Shown here piece after piece: positions 23,706-32,375 of a stretch of 40,973 nt of DNA. The notes beneath the pieces are model-generated. The model was not told the DNA's origin. It was given only the letters and a program-made list of their open reading frames with translations, and made no database searches. Every line of letters starts with the position of its first letter. Within the stretch, counting starts at the first letter, position 1. Made by a program: the position numbers and the translations under genes. The stretch comes from Brevundimonas sp. UBA5713 (GTDB lineage: Bacteria > Pseudomonadota > Alphaproteobacteria > Caulobacterales > Caulobacteraceae): NCBI RefSeq assembly GCF_002419815.1, contig NZ_DIGV01000031.1:33173-74145 (forward strand), given 5' to 3'.

Positions 23706-23888
23706 TTACTGTTTCCAAGACTTTCTTCGCCGATCTCGGTTGAGCAACTCTTTCTTTCGTTCCTCCAAGGAGGCACGTAAATCATTTTCTAGTTCTGGAA
23801 AGTGGCCAAGCTTTTCCTCTAGGTCTTTAATCGTCTTTGAGAGTTCTTCGTCGCTCACATCAGGGAAATTATCCCGCTCGTTATGCAT
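23706..23888 (-). CDS. Small charged coiled-coil protein, hypothetical
   Basis: 60-residue protein with no family I recognise. An acidic N-terminus (M-H-N-E-R-D-N-F-P-D-V-S-D-E-E-L) leads to a heptad-like helix (L-S-K-T-I-K-D-L-E-E-K-L) and a second helix ending in a very basic tail (N-R-D-R-R-R-K-S-W-K-Q). I chose the ATG at 23888 because AAGG lies six bases upstream; an ATG 10 codons upstream would add residues without features. The gene is about 44% G+C by my count (81 of 183), against about 62% for the neighbouring M13 gene, which suggests recent or foreign origin. The tail suggests nucleic-acid or membrane contact, but that is a guess. Confidence 0.55.
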   Translation of the reverse strand: MHNERDNFPDVSDEELSKTIKDLEEKLGHFPELENDLRASLEERKKELLNRDRRRKSWKQ

Positions 23889-23955
23889 TGAACACCTTTT
23901 TGTCTCTAATGGTGACAATAAATGGTGGCGAGACTGGCCATTGCAAGCAGGATGT

Positions 23956-23985
23956 AAAAAAGCCCGCAGACCGAAGTCTGCGGGC
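23956..23985 (-). terminator. M13 peptidase terminator with TTCG tetraloop
   Basis: On the minus strand a 10-bp perfect stem (GCCCGCAGAC) closes a TTCG loop, one of the most stable tetraloops, and ends in six Ts (complement of 23956-23961). It lies eight bases beyond the stop of the M13 gene. Confidence 0.9.
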
Positions 23986-23992
23986 CATTCAT

Positions 23993-26014
23993 TTACCAGA
24001 TACGGACTCGATCTTCCGGTTTCAGGTACTGCTTCTGATCCGGCGTGATGCCAAAGGCCTCGTACCAGGCGTCGATGTTACGCGGTGGGGTGGCGGCGCG
24101 GGCCGAACCCGGCGAGTGCGGATCGGTGGCCAGATATTCGCGCAGGGTCTCGTCGCGAATCTTGTCACGCCACACCTGCGCCCAGCCGTAGAAGACGCGC
24201 TGATCGCCAGTCACGCCGTCCAGCACCGGAGCGGGCTGACCGTTCAGGCTGCGGTTATAGGCGGCATGCGCCAGCACCAGACCGCCCAGATCGGCGATGT
24301 TCTCGCCCATCGTCAGTTCCGGATTGATGGCGATGCCTTCCAGCGGCTGCTGGGCGGCATAGAGGGCACCCAGTTTCTTGGCCTCAGCCTCGAAGCGCGC
24401 GGCGTCTTCGGCGGTCCACCAGTCACGCAGCTGACCCTTGGCGTCGGTCTTGCGGCCTTGGTCGTCGAAACCATGCATGATCTCGTGGCCGATGACCGCA
24501 CCGATACCGCCATAGTTCACTGCCGGATCAGCATTCGGATCGAAGAAGGGCGGTTGCAGGATGGCAGCGGGGAAGACGATCTCGTTGCGCAGCGGATGAT
24601 AATAGGCGTTCACCGTTTGTGGCGACATGCCCCATTCTTCCAGATCAACCGGCTGGCCGATCTTGGCGCGGGTATAGTCCCAGTCAAAGGCCGCGATGCG
24701 CTCCAGATTGCCGTACAGGTCCTCGGCCTTGACCTCGAGACCGTCATAAGAGCGCCATTTGGTCGGATAGCCGATCTTGGGACGGAAGCTTTCCAACTTG
24801 GCCAAAGCCTCGGTGCGGGTCGCCGGTGTCATCCATTCCAGATTGGACAGGCGGTCGCGCATTTCTGCGATCAGATTGCCGACCAGCTCTTCCATCTTGG
24901 CCTTGGACTCAGCCGGGAAGTGGCGGGCGACGTATTCCTGACCCAGCACTTCGGCCAGCGAGCTGTCGACCAGAGCCACGCCACGGTTCCAGCGCGGACG
25001 GTTCTCGGGTTGACCACGCAGGGTCTTGTTGCGGAACTCGAAGCGGGCATCGACGAACTGTTTCGACAGATAGGGGGCGGCACCGTCGGCGATGTTGAAC
25101 GCCTGCCATGCCTTAAGCGTCTCCAGATCGGTTTCACCAAACACCTTGGCCATGCCGGGCAGGGCGGTGTTTTCCATCATGACGATCTGCTGCACATCGC
25201 CGACCTGAGCGGCGTCAAGCATGGCGGTCCAGTCAAAGCCCGGCGCATAGGTGTTCAGGTCTGCTGCGGCGATCGGGTTGTACAGCTTGTCGAACTGGCG
25301 ACGCTCGGCGATCGGCCAGTGCTGCTCGGCGATTTGGGTCTCGAAGGCCAGAATGTCGGCGGCGGCCTTGGTCGGGTTGTCCCAGCCGATCAGCGTCAGC
25401 ATGCGCTCGACATAGGCTTGGTAGGCCTCGCGCTGGGCGGCGAAATTGTCGGCGCGGTAGTATTCGCGTTCCGGCAGGCCCAGAGCCCCGATACCGACAT
25501 ACAGCGAGTTCACCGACGAGTTCTTCATGTCCTCCATGACGTCGAGGCCGAAGATGCTGCTGCCGAAGCGGGTCTTGGAGGTCCCCATCAGGCGGGCGAT
25601 GTCGGCGTGGCTGGCGGCGGCGCGAACCTCCGCCAGATCCTTGGCCATCGGTTGGGCACCCAGTTGTTCCAGCACGGCCTCGTTCATGAAGCTGGCGTAC
25701 AGGGCACCGACCTTGCGGGCGTTGTCCGTGGTCGGATTGGCGGCCGCCTCTTCGATGATGGCACGCAGCTGGCCCTGGGCATTTTCATAAAGCACGTCGA
25801 ACGGGCCGTAGCGGGTCTTGTCCGCAGGGATTTCGACGCTTTCCAGATATTTGCCATTGGCGTGGGCGTTGAAGTCGTCGCCCGCGCGGACGCTCGTGTC
25901 ACGGCCGTCGAGGTCGAAGCCCCAGGGTTGGAAGTGGGCCGATTGCGCATGGGCGGCGCAGGGAGCAGCGATACAGGCCGACAGGGCGACGGCGCACATC
26001 AGGTGCTTCTTCAT
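23993..26014 (-). CDS. M13 family zinc metallopeptidase (neprilysin-like), exported
   Basis: 673-residue neprilysin-type endopeptidase with a signal peptide (M-K-K-H-L..., cut near A-H-A-Q24). The zinc motif H-E-I-M-H is at residues 510-514, with the E-N-I-A-D-L-G-G-L third ligand near the C-terminus and the N-A-Y-Y-H-P block before it. Length fits bacterial M13 members. It is expected to act on peptides outside the inner membrane. I chose the ATG at 26014 because AAAGGA lies about eight bases upstream and the signal peptide begins there. It follows purN (101 bp gap) but probably has its own promoter. Confidence in the family is very high; the substrate is unknown. Confidence 0.95.
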   Translation of the reverse strand: MKKHLMCAVALSACIAAPCAAHAQSAHFQPWGFDLDGRDTSVRAGDDFNAHANGKYLESVEIPADKTRYGPFDVLYENAQGQLRAIIEEAAANPTTDNARKVGALYASFMNEAVLEQLGAQPMAKDLAEVRAAASHADIARLMGTSKTRFGSSIFGLDVMEDMKNSSVNSLYVGIGALGLPEREYYRADNFAAQREAYQAYVERMLTLIGWDNPTKAAADILAFETQIAEQHWPIAERRQFDKLYNPIAAADLNTYAPGFDWTAMLDAAQVGDVQQIVMMENTALPGMAKVFGETDLETLKAWQAFNIADGAAPYLSKQFVDARFEFRNKTLRGQPENRPRWNRGVALVDSSLAEVLGQEYVARHFPAESKAKMEELVGNLIAEMRDRLSNLEWMTPATRTEALAKLESFRPKIGYPTKWRSYDGLEVKAEDLYGNLERIAAFDWDYTRAKIGQPVDLEEWGMSPQTVNAYYHPLRNEIVFPAAILQPPFFDPNADPAVNYGGIGAVIGHEIMHGFDDQGRKTDAKGQLRDWWTAEDAARFEAEAKKLGALYAAQQPLEGIAINPELTMGENIADLGGLVLAHAAYNRSLNGQPAPVLDGVTGDQRVFYGWAQVWRDKIRDETLREYLATDPHSPGSARAATPPRNIDAWYEAFGITPDQKQYLKPEDRVRIW

Positions 26015-26115
26015 GGGGGAGTCCTTTACTGCCTGCGGCACGGCCTGACGGCCTGACCGCATGAATACGGACAAGTTTTTGCACCACAACGGCCGACGGC
26101 AAGCGTTAAATCTTG

Positions 26116-26709
26116 TTAAGCTTCCGCTTTAGTCACAAATTCCGCGACAACCTGCGGATACAGGGTGTGTTCTGCCGCCTTGACCCTTTCGGCGAGGATA
26201 TCCGGCGTATCGCCACTCAGAATCGGCACGCGGGCCTGTCCAAGGATTGGACCCTCATCCATGCCCTCGGTGACGATGTGCACGGTACAGCCCGCCTCGG
26301 CATCGCCTGCGGCCAGCGCGCGGGCGTGGGTGTCCAGACCCGGATAGAGCGGCAGCAGCGACGGGTGGATGTTCAGCATCCGGCCTTTCCATGCCTGAAC
26401 CAGCCACGGTGTCAGGATGCGCATATAGCCCGCCAGCACCACCAGCTTCACATCATGCTGGCGCAGTACCTCGTCCACGGCCTGTTCGTGGGACTGACGG
26501 TCCTTGCCATAAGGGCGGTGGGGCAGGGCGACGGCCTCGACGCCAAGTTCGCGGGCCTTCTCCAGACCGGCGGCCCCTTCGATGTTCGAAAGCACCAGCA
26601 CCACTTCATACGGGCAATCTGCCTGCTGTCCGGCCTTGACCAGCGACACCATATTGGTGCCCGAGCCGGAAATCAGTACGGCAATGCGCGTCTTGGAGGC
26701 GGTGGTCAT
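26116..26709 (-). CDS. purN: Phosphoribosylglycinamide formyltransferase
   Basis: 197-residue GAR transformylase, third step of purine synthesis, using 10-formyl-tetrahydrofolate. It has the N-terminal S-G-S-G-T-N loop for the ribosyl phosphate, the catalytic L-N-I-H-P-S-L-L-P-L-Y-P-G-L motif (Asn and His), and the later D-E-G-P-I-L-G-Q-A-R. Length is normal. No Shine-Dalgarno is seen before the ATG. It normally sits directly after purM; here an opposite-strand peptidase gene (26919-28490) separates the two. Confidence 0.97.
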   Translation of the reverse strand: MTTASKTRIAVLISGSGTNMVSLVKAGQQADCPYEVVLVLSNIEGAAGLEKARELGVEAVALPHRPYGKDRQSHEQAVDEVLRQHDVKLVVLAGYMRILTPWLVQAWKGRMLNIHPSLLPLYPGLDTHARALAAGDAEAGCTVHIVTEGMDEGPILGQARVPILSGDTPDILAERVKAAEHTLYPQVVAEFVTKAEA

Positions 26710-26918
26710 CGGAACTCGGCGAAAGACGGGTGTTCGGCGGACCCATGAAGCGCGCCGCCCGCAAACGCAAGAGGGGCGAGCCTGATGCGAAAGGTTTTTG
26801 CCGATCCCGGTTCAACCGTCATCTGAATCTGCCGAAACATTTCACCGAACTTTGGTGGTTGCGGTGAAGCTTTGACCGTGATTACGCTCCCGCCCAGTTG
26901 ATTTCGAGGGGGAGTACC

Positions 26919-28490
26919 ATGCGTCAACTGATCGTGGCCGCTGTTGCGGCAACCCTGCTGGCTGCGCCTTTCACGGCTCAGGCACAGGAAGGGGGCCGCT
27001 CTGCGGCCGAGCGCAACCGCAATGCGGTGGCCGAAGACATTGAAAAGAACTGGGCCCGTGCCAGCGCCGAAGAGCGCGAGGTGACAACCAGCCATTCCAT
27101 CACCGCCCACGGCAAGCGTCTGAACTATAAGGCGACGGCGGGCACGCTGACGGTGCGCAACGACGGCGGCATGCCGACGGCCAGCCTGTTCTATGTGGCC
27201 TATACGCTGGACGGCCAGCCGCTGGGCTCGCGTCCGATCACCTATATGTTCAACGGTGGTCCGGGCTCTCCGTCCATCTGGCTGCACATGGGGGCCTTCG
27301 GTCCGGTGCGCGTGCTGACCGACGATCCGGTGGTCGAGCGTCCGGCCCCGTTCCGGATGGGTCCGAACGACATGACCCTGCTGGACAAGACCGATCTGGT
27401 CTTCATCGACATGGTGGGGGCCGGCTATTCGCGTCCGCTGGGTGACACGCCGGGTTCGGCGCACTGGGGTGTCGATCAGGACGTGGACACCTTTGCCCGC
27501 GCCATCTTGCGCTACACCACCAAGTTCAACCGCTGGTCCAGCCCGAAATTCATTCTGGGTGAAAGCTATGGCACGTTGCGCGCAGGCGCGCTGTCCTATC
27601 AGCTGGAAAACCGTGGCATGTCGCTGAACGGCGTGATCCTCCTGTCGTCGATCATGAACTATGGCGTACGTCAGGCCGGTTATCCGCAGAACTTCGTCAC
27701 CCTGCTGCCGACCTATGCGGCCACGGCGTGGTACCACAATGCCGTGAACCGCGAGGGCGTCACGCTAGAACAGCACGTCGAGCGTGCCCGCCAGTTCGCG
27801 ATTGGCCCGTACTATTCAGCCCTGAACAAGGGCCATCTGATCTCGGATCAGGAGCGCGCGGCTGTGGCCCGCGAGATGAGCCAACTGGTCGGTCTGTCGC
27901 CGGAGTTCATTGAACAGGCCAACCTGCGTGTCGAACTCAGCCCGTTCCGCAAGGAACTGCTGCGTGACCGTCGCCAGACCGTGGGCCGTCTGGATAGCCG
28001 CTACACCGGCCTCGACTACAGCCATGTGACAGGCTCGCCGGAAGAAGATCCGTCGTCCAGCGCCATCACCGGCCACTATTTCGGTGTGTTCCGCGACTAT
28101 ATCGCCAGCACGCTCAAGTATGAGACCGATCTGGACTATCGCCAGTCAGCGCGCGGCCTGCCGGGCTTTAACTGGGACTGGTCGCACCGTTCGCCGCTGG
28201 GCGGGGTTCAGACCACGCCGAATACAGCTGTCGATCTGGCCGCTGTGATCCGTCGCAATCCGCACGTGAAGGTCTTGGCGCTGAACGGCTATTACGATGC
28301 CGCTACGCCGTTCTTCTCGACGGAATACGACCTCGCCCAGATGATGCTGGAGCCGCACCTGCGGAACAACGTCCAGTTCACCTACTATGAAGCCGGCCAC
28401 ATGATGTACACCAGCCGCGAGCCGCTGGAGAAACTGTACCGCGACATGGCGGCCTATTACGACGAGACCTCTAACGGCGGACTGCGCTGA
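26919..28490 (+). CDS. S10 serine carboxypeptidase, exported
   Basis: 523-residue serine carboxypeptidase-like protein with a signal peptide (about 1-22, ending A-Q-A-Q). The alpha/beta-hydrolase triad is visible: Ser216 in L-G-E-S-Y-G, Asp460 in N-G-Y-Y-D-A-A-T-P, His494 in E-A-G-H-M-M-Y. The oxyanion-side N-G-G-P-G-S motif is also present. Family S10 removes C-terminal residues; bacterial members are poorly studied and the substrate here is unknown. GAGGGGGAG (26906-26914) four bases before the ATG is a strong ribosome-binding site. It lies on the opposite strand between purN and purM. A bidirectional hairpin follows. Confidence 0.93.
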   Translation: MRQLIVAAVAATLLAAPFTAQAQEGGRSAAERNRNAVAEDIEKNWARASAEEREVTTSHSITAHGKRLNYKATAGTLTVRNDGGMPTASLFYVAYTLDGQPLGSRPITYMFNGGPGSPSIWLHMGAFGPVRVLTDDPVVERPAPFRMGPNDMTLLDKTDLVFIDMVGAGYSRPLGDTPGSAHWGVDQDVDTFARAILRYTTKFNRWSSPKFILGESYGTLRAGALSYQLENRGMSLNGVILLSSIMNYGVRQAGYPQNFVTLLPTYAATAWYHNAVNREGVTLEQHVERARQFAIGPYYSALNKGHLISDQERAAVAREMSQLVGLSPEFIEQANLRVELSPFRKELLRDRRQTVGRLDSRYTGLDYSHVTGSPEEDPSSSAITGHYFGVFRDYIASTLKYETDLDYRQSARGLPGFNWDWSHRSPLGGVQTTPNTAVDLAAVIRRNPHVKVLALNGYYDAATPFFSTEYDLAQMMLEPHLRNNVQFTYYEAGHMMYTSREPLEKLYRDMAAYYDETSNGGLR

Positions 28491-28493
28491 TAG

Positions 28494-28527
28494 AAAAGGC
28501 CCCGCAGAGCGATCTGCGGGGCCTGTT
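28494..28527 (+). terminator. Bidirectional terminator between S10 gene and purM
   Basis: An 11-bp perfect stem (28498-28508 with 28513-28523, GGCCCCGCAGA type), loop GCGA, and T-rich flanks on both strands (TGTTT on plus, TTTT on minus). Confidence 0.8.
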
Positions 28528-28549
28528 TCTTTAGCGGGACAGAGAAACC

Positions 28550-29587
28550 TTAGGCTTCGACCAGCTGGCCGCAGATGAAGGCTTCTTCGCCAGCGTTCAG
28601 CAGGGCGGCCAAGATCGGCTCGGCGTTCTCCGGCGAGGCGATCAGAATGAAGCCCACGCCGCAGTTGAACGTACGGTGCATTTCGTGGGTTTCGATCTCG
28701 CCCGCTTCTTGCAGCCATTGGAACACCGGCGGCAGTTCCCATGCGTTCCAGTCGAACTCGGCCTTCAGGCCCTCGACGATGCAGCGCGGCGGGTTTTCGA
28801 TCAGGCCACCGCCCGTGATGTGGGCACCGGCCTTGACCAGACCGGCCTTCATCAGCGGCAGGACCGACTTCACATAGATGCGGGTCGGCTCCATTAGGGC
28901 CTCGGCCAGCGTCTTGCCTTCAGCGAACGGCGCAGCACCGTCCCAGCCCAGACCCGACTTCTCGACCACCTTGCGCACCAGCGAATAGCCGTTCGAGTGC
29001 GGACCCGACGAGCCGATGCCGATGATGACGTCACCGGCCTTTTGCTGGTCCAGATAGGGCAGAACCTGACCGCGCTCGACCGCACCGATCGAGAAACCGG
29101 CGAGGTCATAGTCCGAACCTTCGTACATGCCCGGCATTTCGGCGGTCTCGCCGCCCACCAGTGCCGAACCCGACTGACGGCAGCCCTCGGCGATACCGGC
29201 GACGACGCGCTTGGCGGCGTCCACGTCCAGCTTGCCGGTGGCATAGTAGTCGAGGAACATTAGCGGCTCAGCGCCTTGGGCCAGCAGGTCGTTGACGCAC
29301 ATGGCGACCAGATCGATGCCGACGCCGTCATGCATGCCGGTTTCGATGGCAATCTTCAACTTGGTGCCGACGCCGTCGGTGGTCGAAACGATCAGCGGAT
29401 CGTTGAAACCGGCGGCCTTAAGGTCGAACAGGGCACCAAAGCCGCCCAGCGAAGCCTCTGCACCGGGGCGGCGCGTGGACTTGGCCAGCGGTTTGATGGC
29501 GTCGACCAGACGCTCACCTGCGTCGATATCTACGCCCGCAGAGGCATAGGTCAGGCCGGTTTTGGGGGCTTCGGAGGTGTCGCTCAT
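28550..29587 (-). CDS. purM: Phosphoribosylformylglycinamidine cyclo-ligase
   Basis: 345-residue AIR synthetase, fifth step of purine synthesis, closing the imidazole ring with ATP. Visible: the Y-A-S-A-G-V-D-I-D-A-G N-terminus, the D-G-V-G-T-K-L-K catalytic loop, G-A-E-P-L-M-F-L-D-Y and G-G-G-L-I-E-N-P-P-R. Length is standard. It is divergent from rnd (80 bp between starts). It would normally be followed at once by purN, but the S10 gene intervenes. Confidence 0.97.
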   Translation of the reverse strand: MSDTSEAPKTGLTYASAGVDIDAGERLVDAIKPLAKSTRRPGAEASLGGFGALFDLKAAGFNDPLIVSTTDGVGTKLKIAIETGMHDGVGIDLVAMCVNDLLAQGAEPLMFLDYYATGKLDVDAAKRVVAGIAEGCRQSGSALVGGETAEMPGMYEGSDYDLAGFSIGAVERGQVLPYLDQQKAGDVIIGIGSSGPHSNGYSLVRKVVEKSGLGWDGAAPFAEGKTLAEALMEPTRIYVKSVLPLMKAGLVKAGAHITGGGLIENPPRCIVEGLKAEFDWNAWELPPVFQWLQEAGEIETHEMHRTFNCGVGFILIASPENAEPILAALLNAGEEAFICGQLVEA

Positions 29588-29630
29588 CGGTCACGGCTCA
29601 AAAACAGGGACAAAAAAGTGATGAGGCCTC

Positions 29631-29661
29631 TTGCCACATCGCTGTCGTGCGGGGCTATAGC
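29631..29661 (+). promoter_or_regulatory. Possible promoter of rnd, near-leaderless
   Basis: TTGCCA (29631-29636) and CTATAG/TATAGC (29655-29661) with an 18-19-bp spacer. The start of transcription would fall at or just before the rnd ATG (29668), so the mRNA could be leaderless, a common pattern in Caulobacter. Weakly supported. Confidence 0.3.
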
Positions 29662-29667
29662 ACCAGA

Positions 29668-30822
29668 ATGACGCCAATCACCACCAATGACGCACTGATT
29701 GCTTTTTGCGATCGCTTGGCCAAGGCCCCGTTTATTACCGTAGACACGGAATTTATGCGGGAAACGACCTATTGGCCCAAGCTGTGCCTGATTCAGGCCG
29801 CTGCGTCCCCGACCGATGCCGCGATCATCGACCCTCTGGCCGAGGGTCTCGATCTGGAGCCTTTCCTGGCGATCCTGCGCGACGAATCGATTCTCAAGGT
29901 TTTCCACGCCGCCCGTCAGGACGTCGAGATCTTCAACCGTCTGGGCGCGATGCCCCGTCCGCTGTTCGACACGCAGGTGGCGGCCATGGCCGCGGGTTTT
30001 GGCGATCAGGTCTCCTATGAGGCTCTGGTGCGCCAGATGCTGCGTCAGGAACTGGACAAGGGCAGCCGTTTCACCGACTGGGCACGCCGCCCGCTGTCGG
30101 ATGCCCAGCTGACCTATGCTCTGGGCGACGTGACCCACCTTGCGGCCCTGTACCCCAAGCTGCGTGACCGCCTGAACAAGGAAGGTCGTCTGGATTGGGT
30201 GATGGGCGAGATGGACGCCCTGACCGATCCGGCGCTGTATGACACTACGCCTGAAAACGCGTGGAAGCGTCTGAAGCCCAAGAAGTTCAACGCCAAATAT
30301 CTGGCGGCCTTTGTGGCGACTGCCGTGTGGCGTGAACGTGCGGCACAGGAACGTGACCAACCGCGCGGCCGCATCCTGAAGGACGAGGGCATCGACGAGA
30401 TCGCCGTCCAGCAGCCGACCGATCCGGATGCCTTCAACCGTCTGCGTTCGGTACCCAAGGGCTTTGGTGCCTCGCGTATGGGTCTGGAACTGGCCGCCGA
30501 GCTGAAGCGCGTACTGGCTGATCCGGAAGCCCACGCACCGAAGCTGGAGCGCCCGAGCGCAAACCAGCCGGCGCCGCCGTCGGTGGTGGAACTGCTGAAG
30601 GTGCTGCTGAAGGCCAAGAGCGACAACGAGGGCGTGGCCTCCAAGCTGATCGCCACCGTGTCGGACCTTGAGAAAATCGCGCTGTCGGATGATGCCGACG
30701 TCGAGGCCATGAAGGGCTGGCGCCGCAAAATGTTCGGTGACGACGCGATCAAGCTGAAGCGCGGCGAAATCGCCCTGGTGCTGAATGGCCCGCGCGTGGA
30801 GATCGTAGAAATCGAAGACTGA
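29668..30822 (+). CDS. rnd: Ribonuclease D
   Basis: 384-residue 3'-to-5' exoribonuclease that trims tRNA and other RNA 3' ends. DEDDy residues are visible: Asp26 and Glu28 in V-D-T-E-F-M, Asp85 in A-R-Q-D-V, Tyr150 and Asp154 in L-T-Y-A-L-G-D-V. One HRDC domain lies at about 205-285, then a second alpha-helical domain. I chose the ATG at 29668 as the usual beginning, M-T-P-I-T; upstream codons in frame add nothing of the family. No Shine-Dalgarno is seen, in keeping with a leaderless mRNA. Confidence 0.95.
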   Translation: MTPITTNDALIAFCDRLAKAPFITVDTEFMRETTYWPKLCLIQAAASPTDAAIIDPLAEGLDLEPFLAILRDESILKVFHAARQDVEIFNRLGAMPRPLFDTQVAAMAAGFGDQVSYEALVRQMLRQELDKGSRFTDWARRPLSDAQLTYALGDVTHLAALYPKLRDRLNKEGRLDWVMGEMDALTDPALYDTTPENAWKRLKPKKFNAKYLAAFVATAVWRERAAQERDQPRGRILKDEGIDEIAVQQPTDPDAFNRLRSVPKGFGASRMGLELAAELKRVLADPEAHAPKLERPSANQPAPPSVVELLKVLLKAKSDNEGVASKLIATVSDLEKIALSDDADVEAMKGWRRKMFGDDAIKLKRGEIALVLNGPRVEIVEIED

Positions 30823-30840
30823 TCGGTTTCAGGGCGTACA

Positions 30841-30879
30841 AAAAAGGGACCGGAGCTGAAGTGGCTCCGGTCCCTTTTT
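30841..30879 (+). terminator. Bidirectional terminator between rnd and ppx
   Basis: Eleven-base perfect stem 30846-30856 (GGGACCGGAGC) with 30864-30874, a seven-base loop, AAAAA before it and TTTTT after it. Confidence 0.92.
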
Positions 30880-30888
30880 GTTGGCGGG

Positions 30889-32373
30889 TTAGAACTCGAC
30901 CAGTTCCAGATCCATAGAATCGGCCAGAGCCTTGGCGCGGCGTTTGGTCTGGCTGCCCAGCAGCATGGAGCCATAGCCCTTCACGGCGGTGACGCGCATC
31001 TGCGACTTGCTGATGGAAATGGCGGCATTGGCCAAAAGTTGGGGCGAGCGACCGGACAGGTCGCAGGCCAACCTCATGGCCAGTCCCAATGCGCGGGCGC
31101 GTTTCTGGCCAACCGGCGACAGCAGGCGCTGGATGGTGTCGGGGGCGGGGGTTTCGATCGAGCCGCCATATCGGGCGTTCATAGCGACGGCGAGGAAGGC
31201 GCGTTCAGAGTGGGTCTGGCCCGCAATAGGGGCCCACAGCACCTGATCGAACACCAGTTCGGGCCGGTGGTCAGGGTGCAGGCGCGCGCCGATATCGGCC
31301 AGACGGCAGACCGAAGACGTCAGCAGGGCATCACGCTCTTCACCGAACACTTCGGGCAGGGCCGATGCGATGGGTTGCAGCCAGCCGTCCAGAGCGCGCG
31401 GCAGGGCTGGATCAACGCCCTGACGCCCACCCCATGCGGAGCAACCGGCCAGCAGTGGATCAATGGTGCGGACCTTGGCATCCAGCTGGTTATGTAGCAG
31501 GCCTTCGCGCACGCCCCATGCCGAGAAGTGCACGGTTTCAATGCCCAAACGGTCGATCAGGCCCGTCAGGTTGAGGGCTGCATACGGCAAGGTCTCGGCA
31601 CGGCGCTTGGACACGCCAGGCAGTTTTTCCAGCGCTTGACGCGATTGGGAGGCGACCCATTCGGCCAGATCGCGGGCTTCATCAGCGGTGATCGCATATT
31701 GGTGCACGATGCGCAGAGGGTGGTCTATCCGCTCCATATGCATCTGCGCCAGCGTACGCCATGCGCCGCCGACAGCGTTGAAAACAGGCGTGCGATAGCT
31801 GTCCGGCACGTCGGCCAATACCCTGGCGATGCGAGACTGGACGCGCTTGGCGTCAAATGCCTTGCCACCGGAAAGCACGAAGGGCCCTAGCGGCAGGGTG
31901 ATACCGGGCCCGGACGCCCCCAGACGGTTCAGCTCCAGACTGGCTCCGCCCAGATCGCCAACAACACCACTGGACCGGGGCGCGCCGGACAGCACGCCCA
32001 TGGCGGCATAGCGGGCTTCTTCCTCTCCGCTCAGCACGCGGATGGTCAGGCCGGTCTCTTCCTGCACGCGGCGACAGAACTCCGGTCCATCCGAGGCTTC
32101 GCGCACTGCGGCGGTCGCTGCGGTCAGCACCTGATCGGGCTGGACACCGTCGATGACGGCGGCAAAGCGGCGCAGCGCCACCATAGCCATGTCCACGCCC
32201 GGCTCGTACAGCTTGCCGGTGACTGCAATGTCGCGCCCCAGACCGGCCAGAACCTTTTCGTTGAACATGGTCCAAACCGCACGGCCTTCCAGCCGGTACA
32301 GCACCAGACGAACCGAGTTGGAGCCAATGTCGATGACAGCGATCTGACGCGAAGGGTACTCGATCTCCGGCAT
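30889..32373 (-). CDS. ppx: Ppx/GppA-family exopolyphosphatase
   Basis: 494-residue actin-like fold phosphatase that removes terminal phosphate from polyphosphate (some relatives act on pppGpp). N-terminal ATPase-like motif V-I-D-I-G-S-N-S-V-R-L-V, the L-S-G-E-E-E-A-R-Y-A motif and V-G-D-L-G-G-A-S-L-E are all present. The C-terminal region (about 300-494) is helical. It starts two bases after the ppk stop, so ppk-ppx is an operon that makes and degrades the same polymer. Whether it acts on polyphosphate, pppGpp or both cannot be decided here. Confidence 0.93.
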   Translation of the reverse strand: MPEIEYPSRQIAVIDIGSNSVRLVLYRLEGRAVWTMFNEKVLAGLGRDIAVTGKLYEPGVDMAMVALRRFAAVIDGVQPDQVLTAATAAVREASDGPEFCRRVQEETGLTIRVLSGEEEARYAAMGVLSGAPRSSGVVGDLGGASLELNRLGASGPGITLPLGPFVLSGGKAFDAKRVQSRIARVLADVPDSYRTPVFNAVGGAWRTLAQMHMERIDHPLRIVHQYAITADEARDLAEWVASQSRQALEKLPGVSKRRAETLPYAALNLTGLIDRLGIETVHFSAWGVREGLLHNQLDAKVRTIDPLLAGCSAWGGRQGVDPALPRALDGWLQPIASALPEVFGEERDALLTSSVCRLADIGARLHPDHRPELVFDQVLWAPIAGQTHSERAFLAVAMNARYGGSIETPAPDTIQRLLSPVGQKRARALGLAMRLACDLSGRSPQLLANAAISISKSQMRVTAVKGYGSMLLGSQTKRRAKALADSMDLELVEF

Positions 32374-32375
32374 GA

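Noticed and set aside
23837..26056. 739-codon plus-strand frame over the M13 gene
   Set aside because: M13 has signal peptide, HEIMH and terminator on the other strand; the plus-strand product has no family features.
26041..26056. Tandem 8-base repeat CGGCCTGA upstream of the M13 gene
   Set aside because: Only two copies of eight bases, within what chance allows in GC-rich sequence.
26106..26119. TTAA-6-TTAA near the end of purN, upstream of the M13 gene, as a CtrA box
   Set aside because: CtrA sites need a seven-base spacer; here it is six, and the second half is the purN stop codon.
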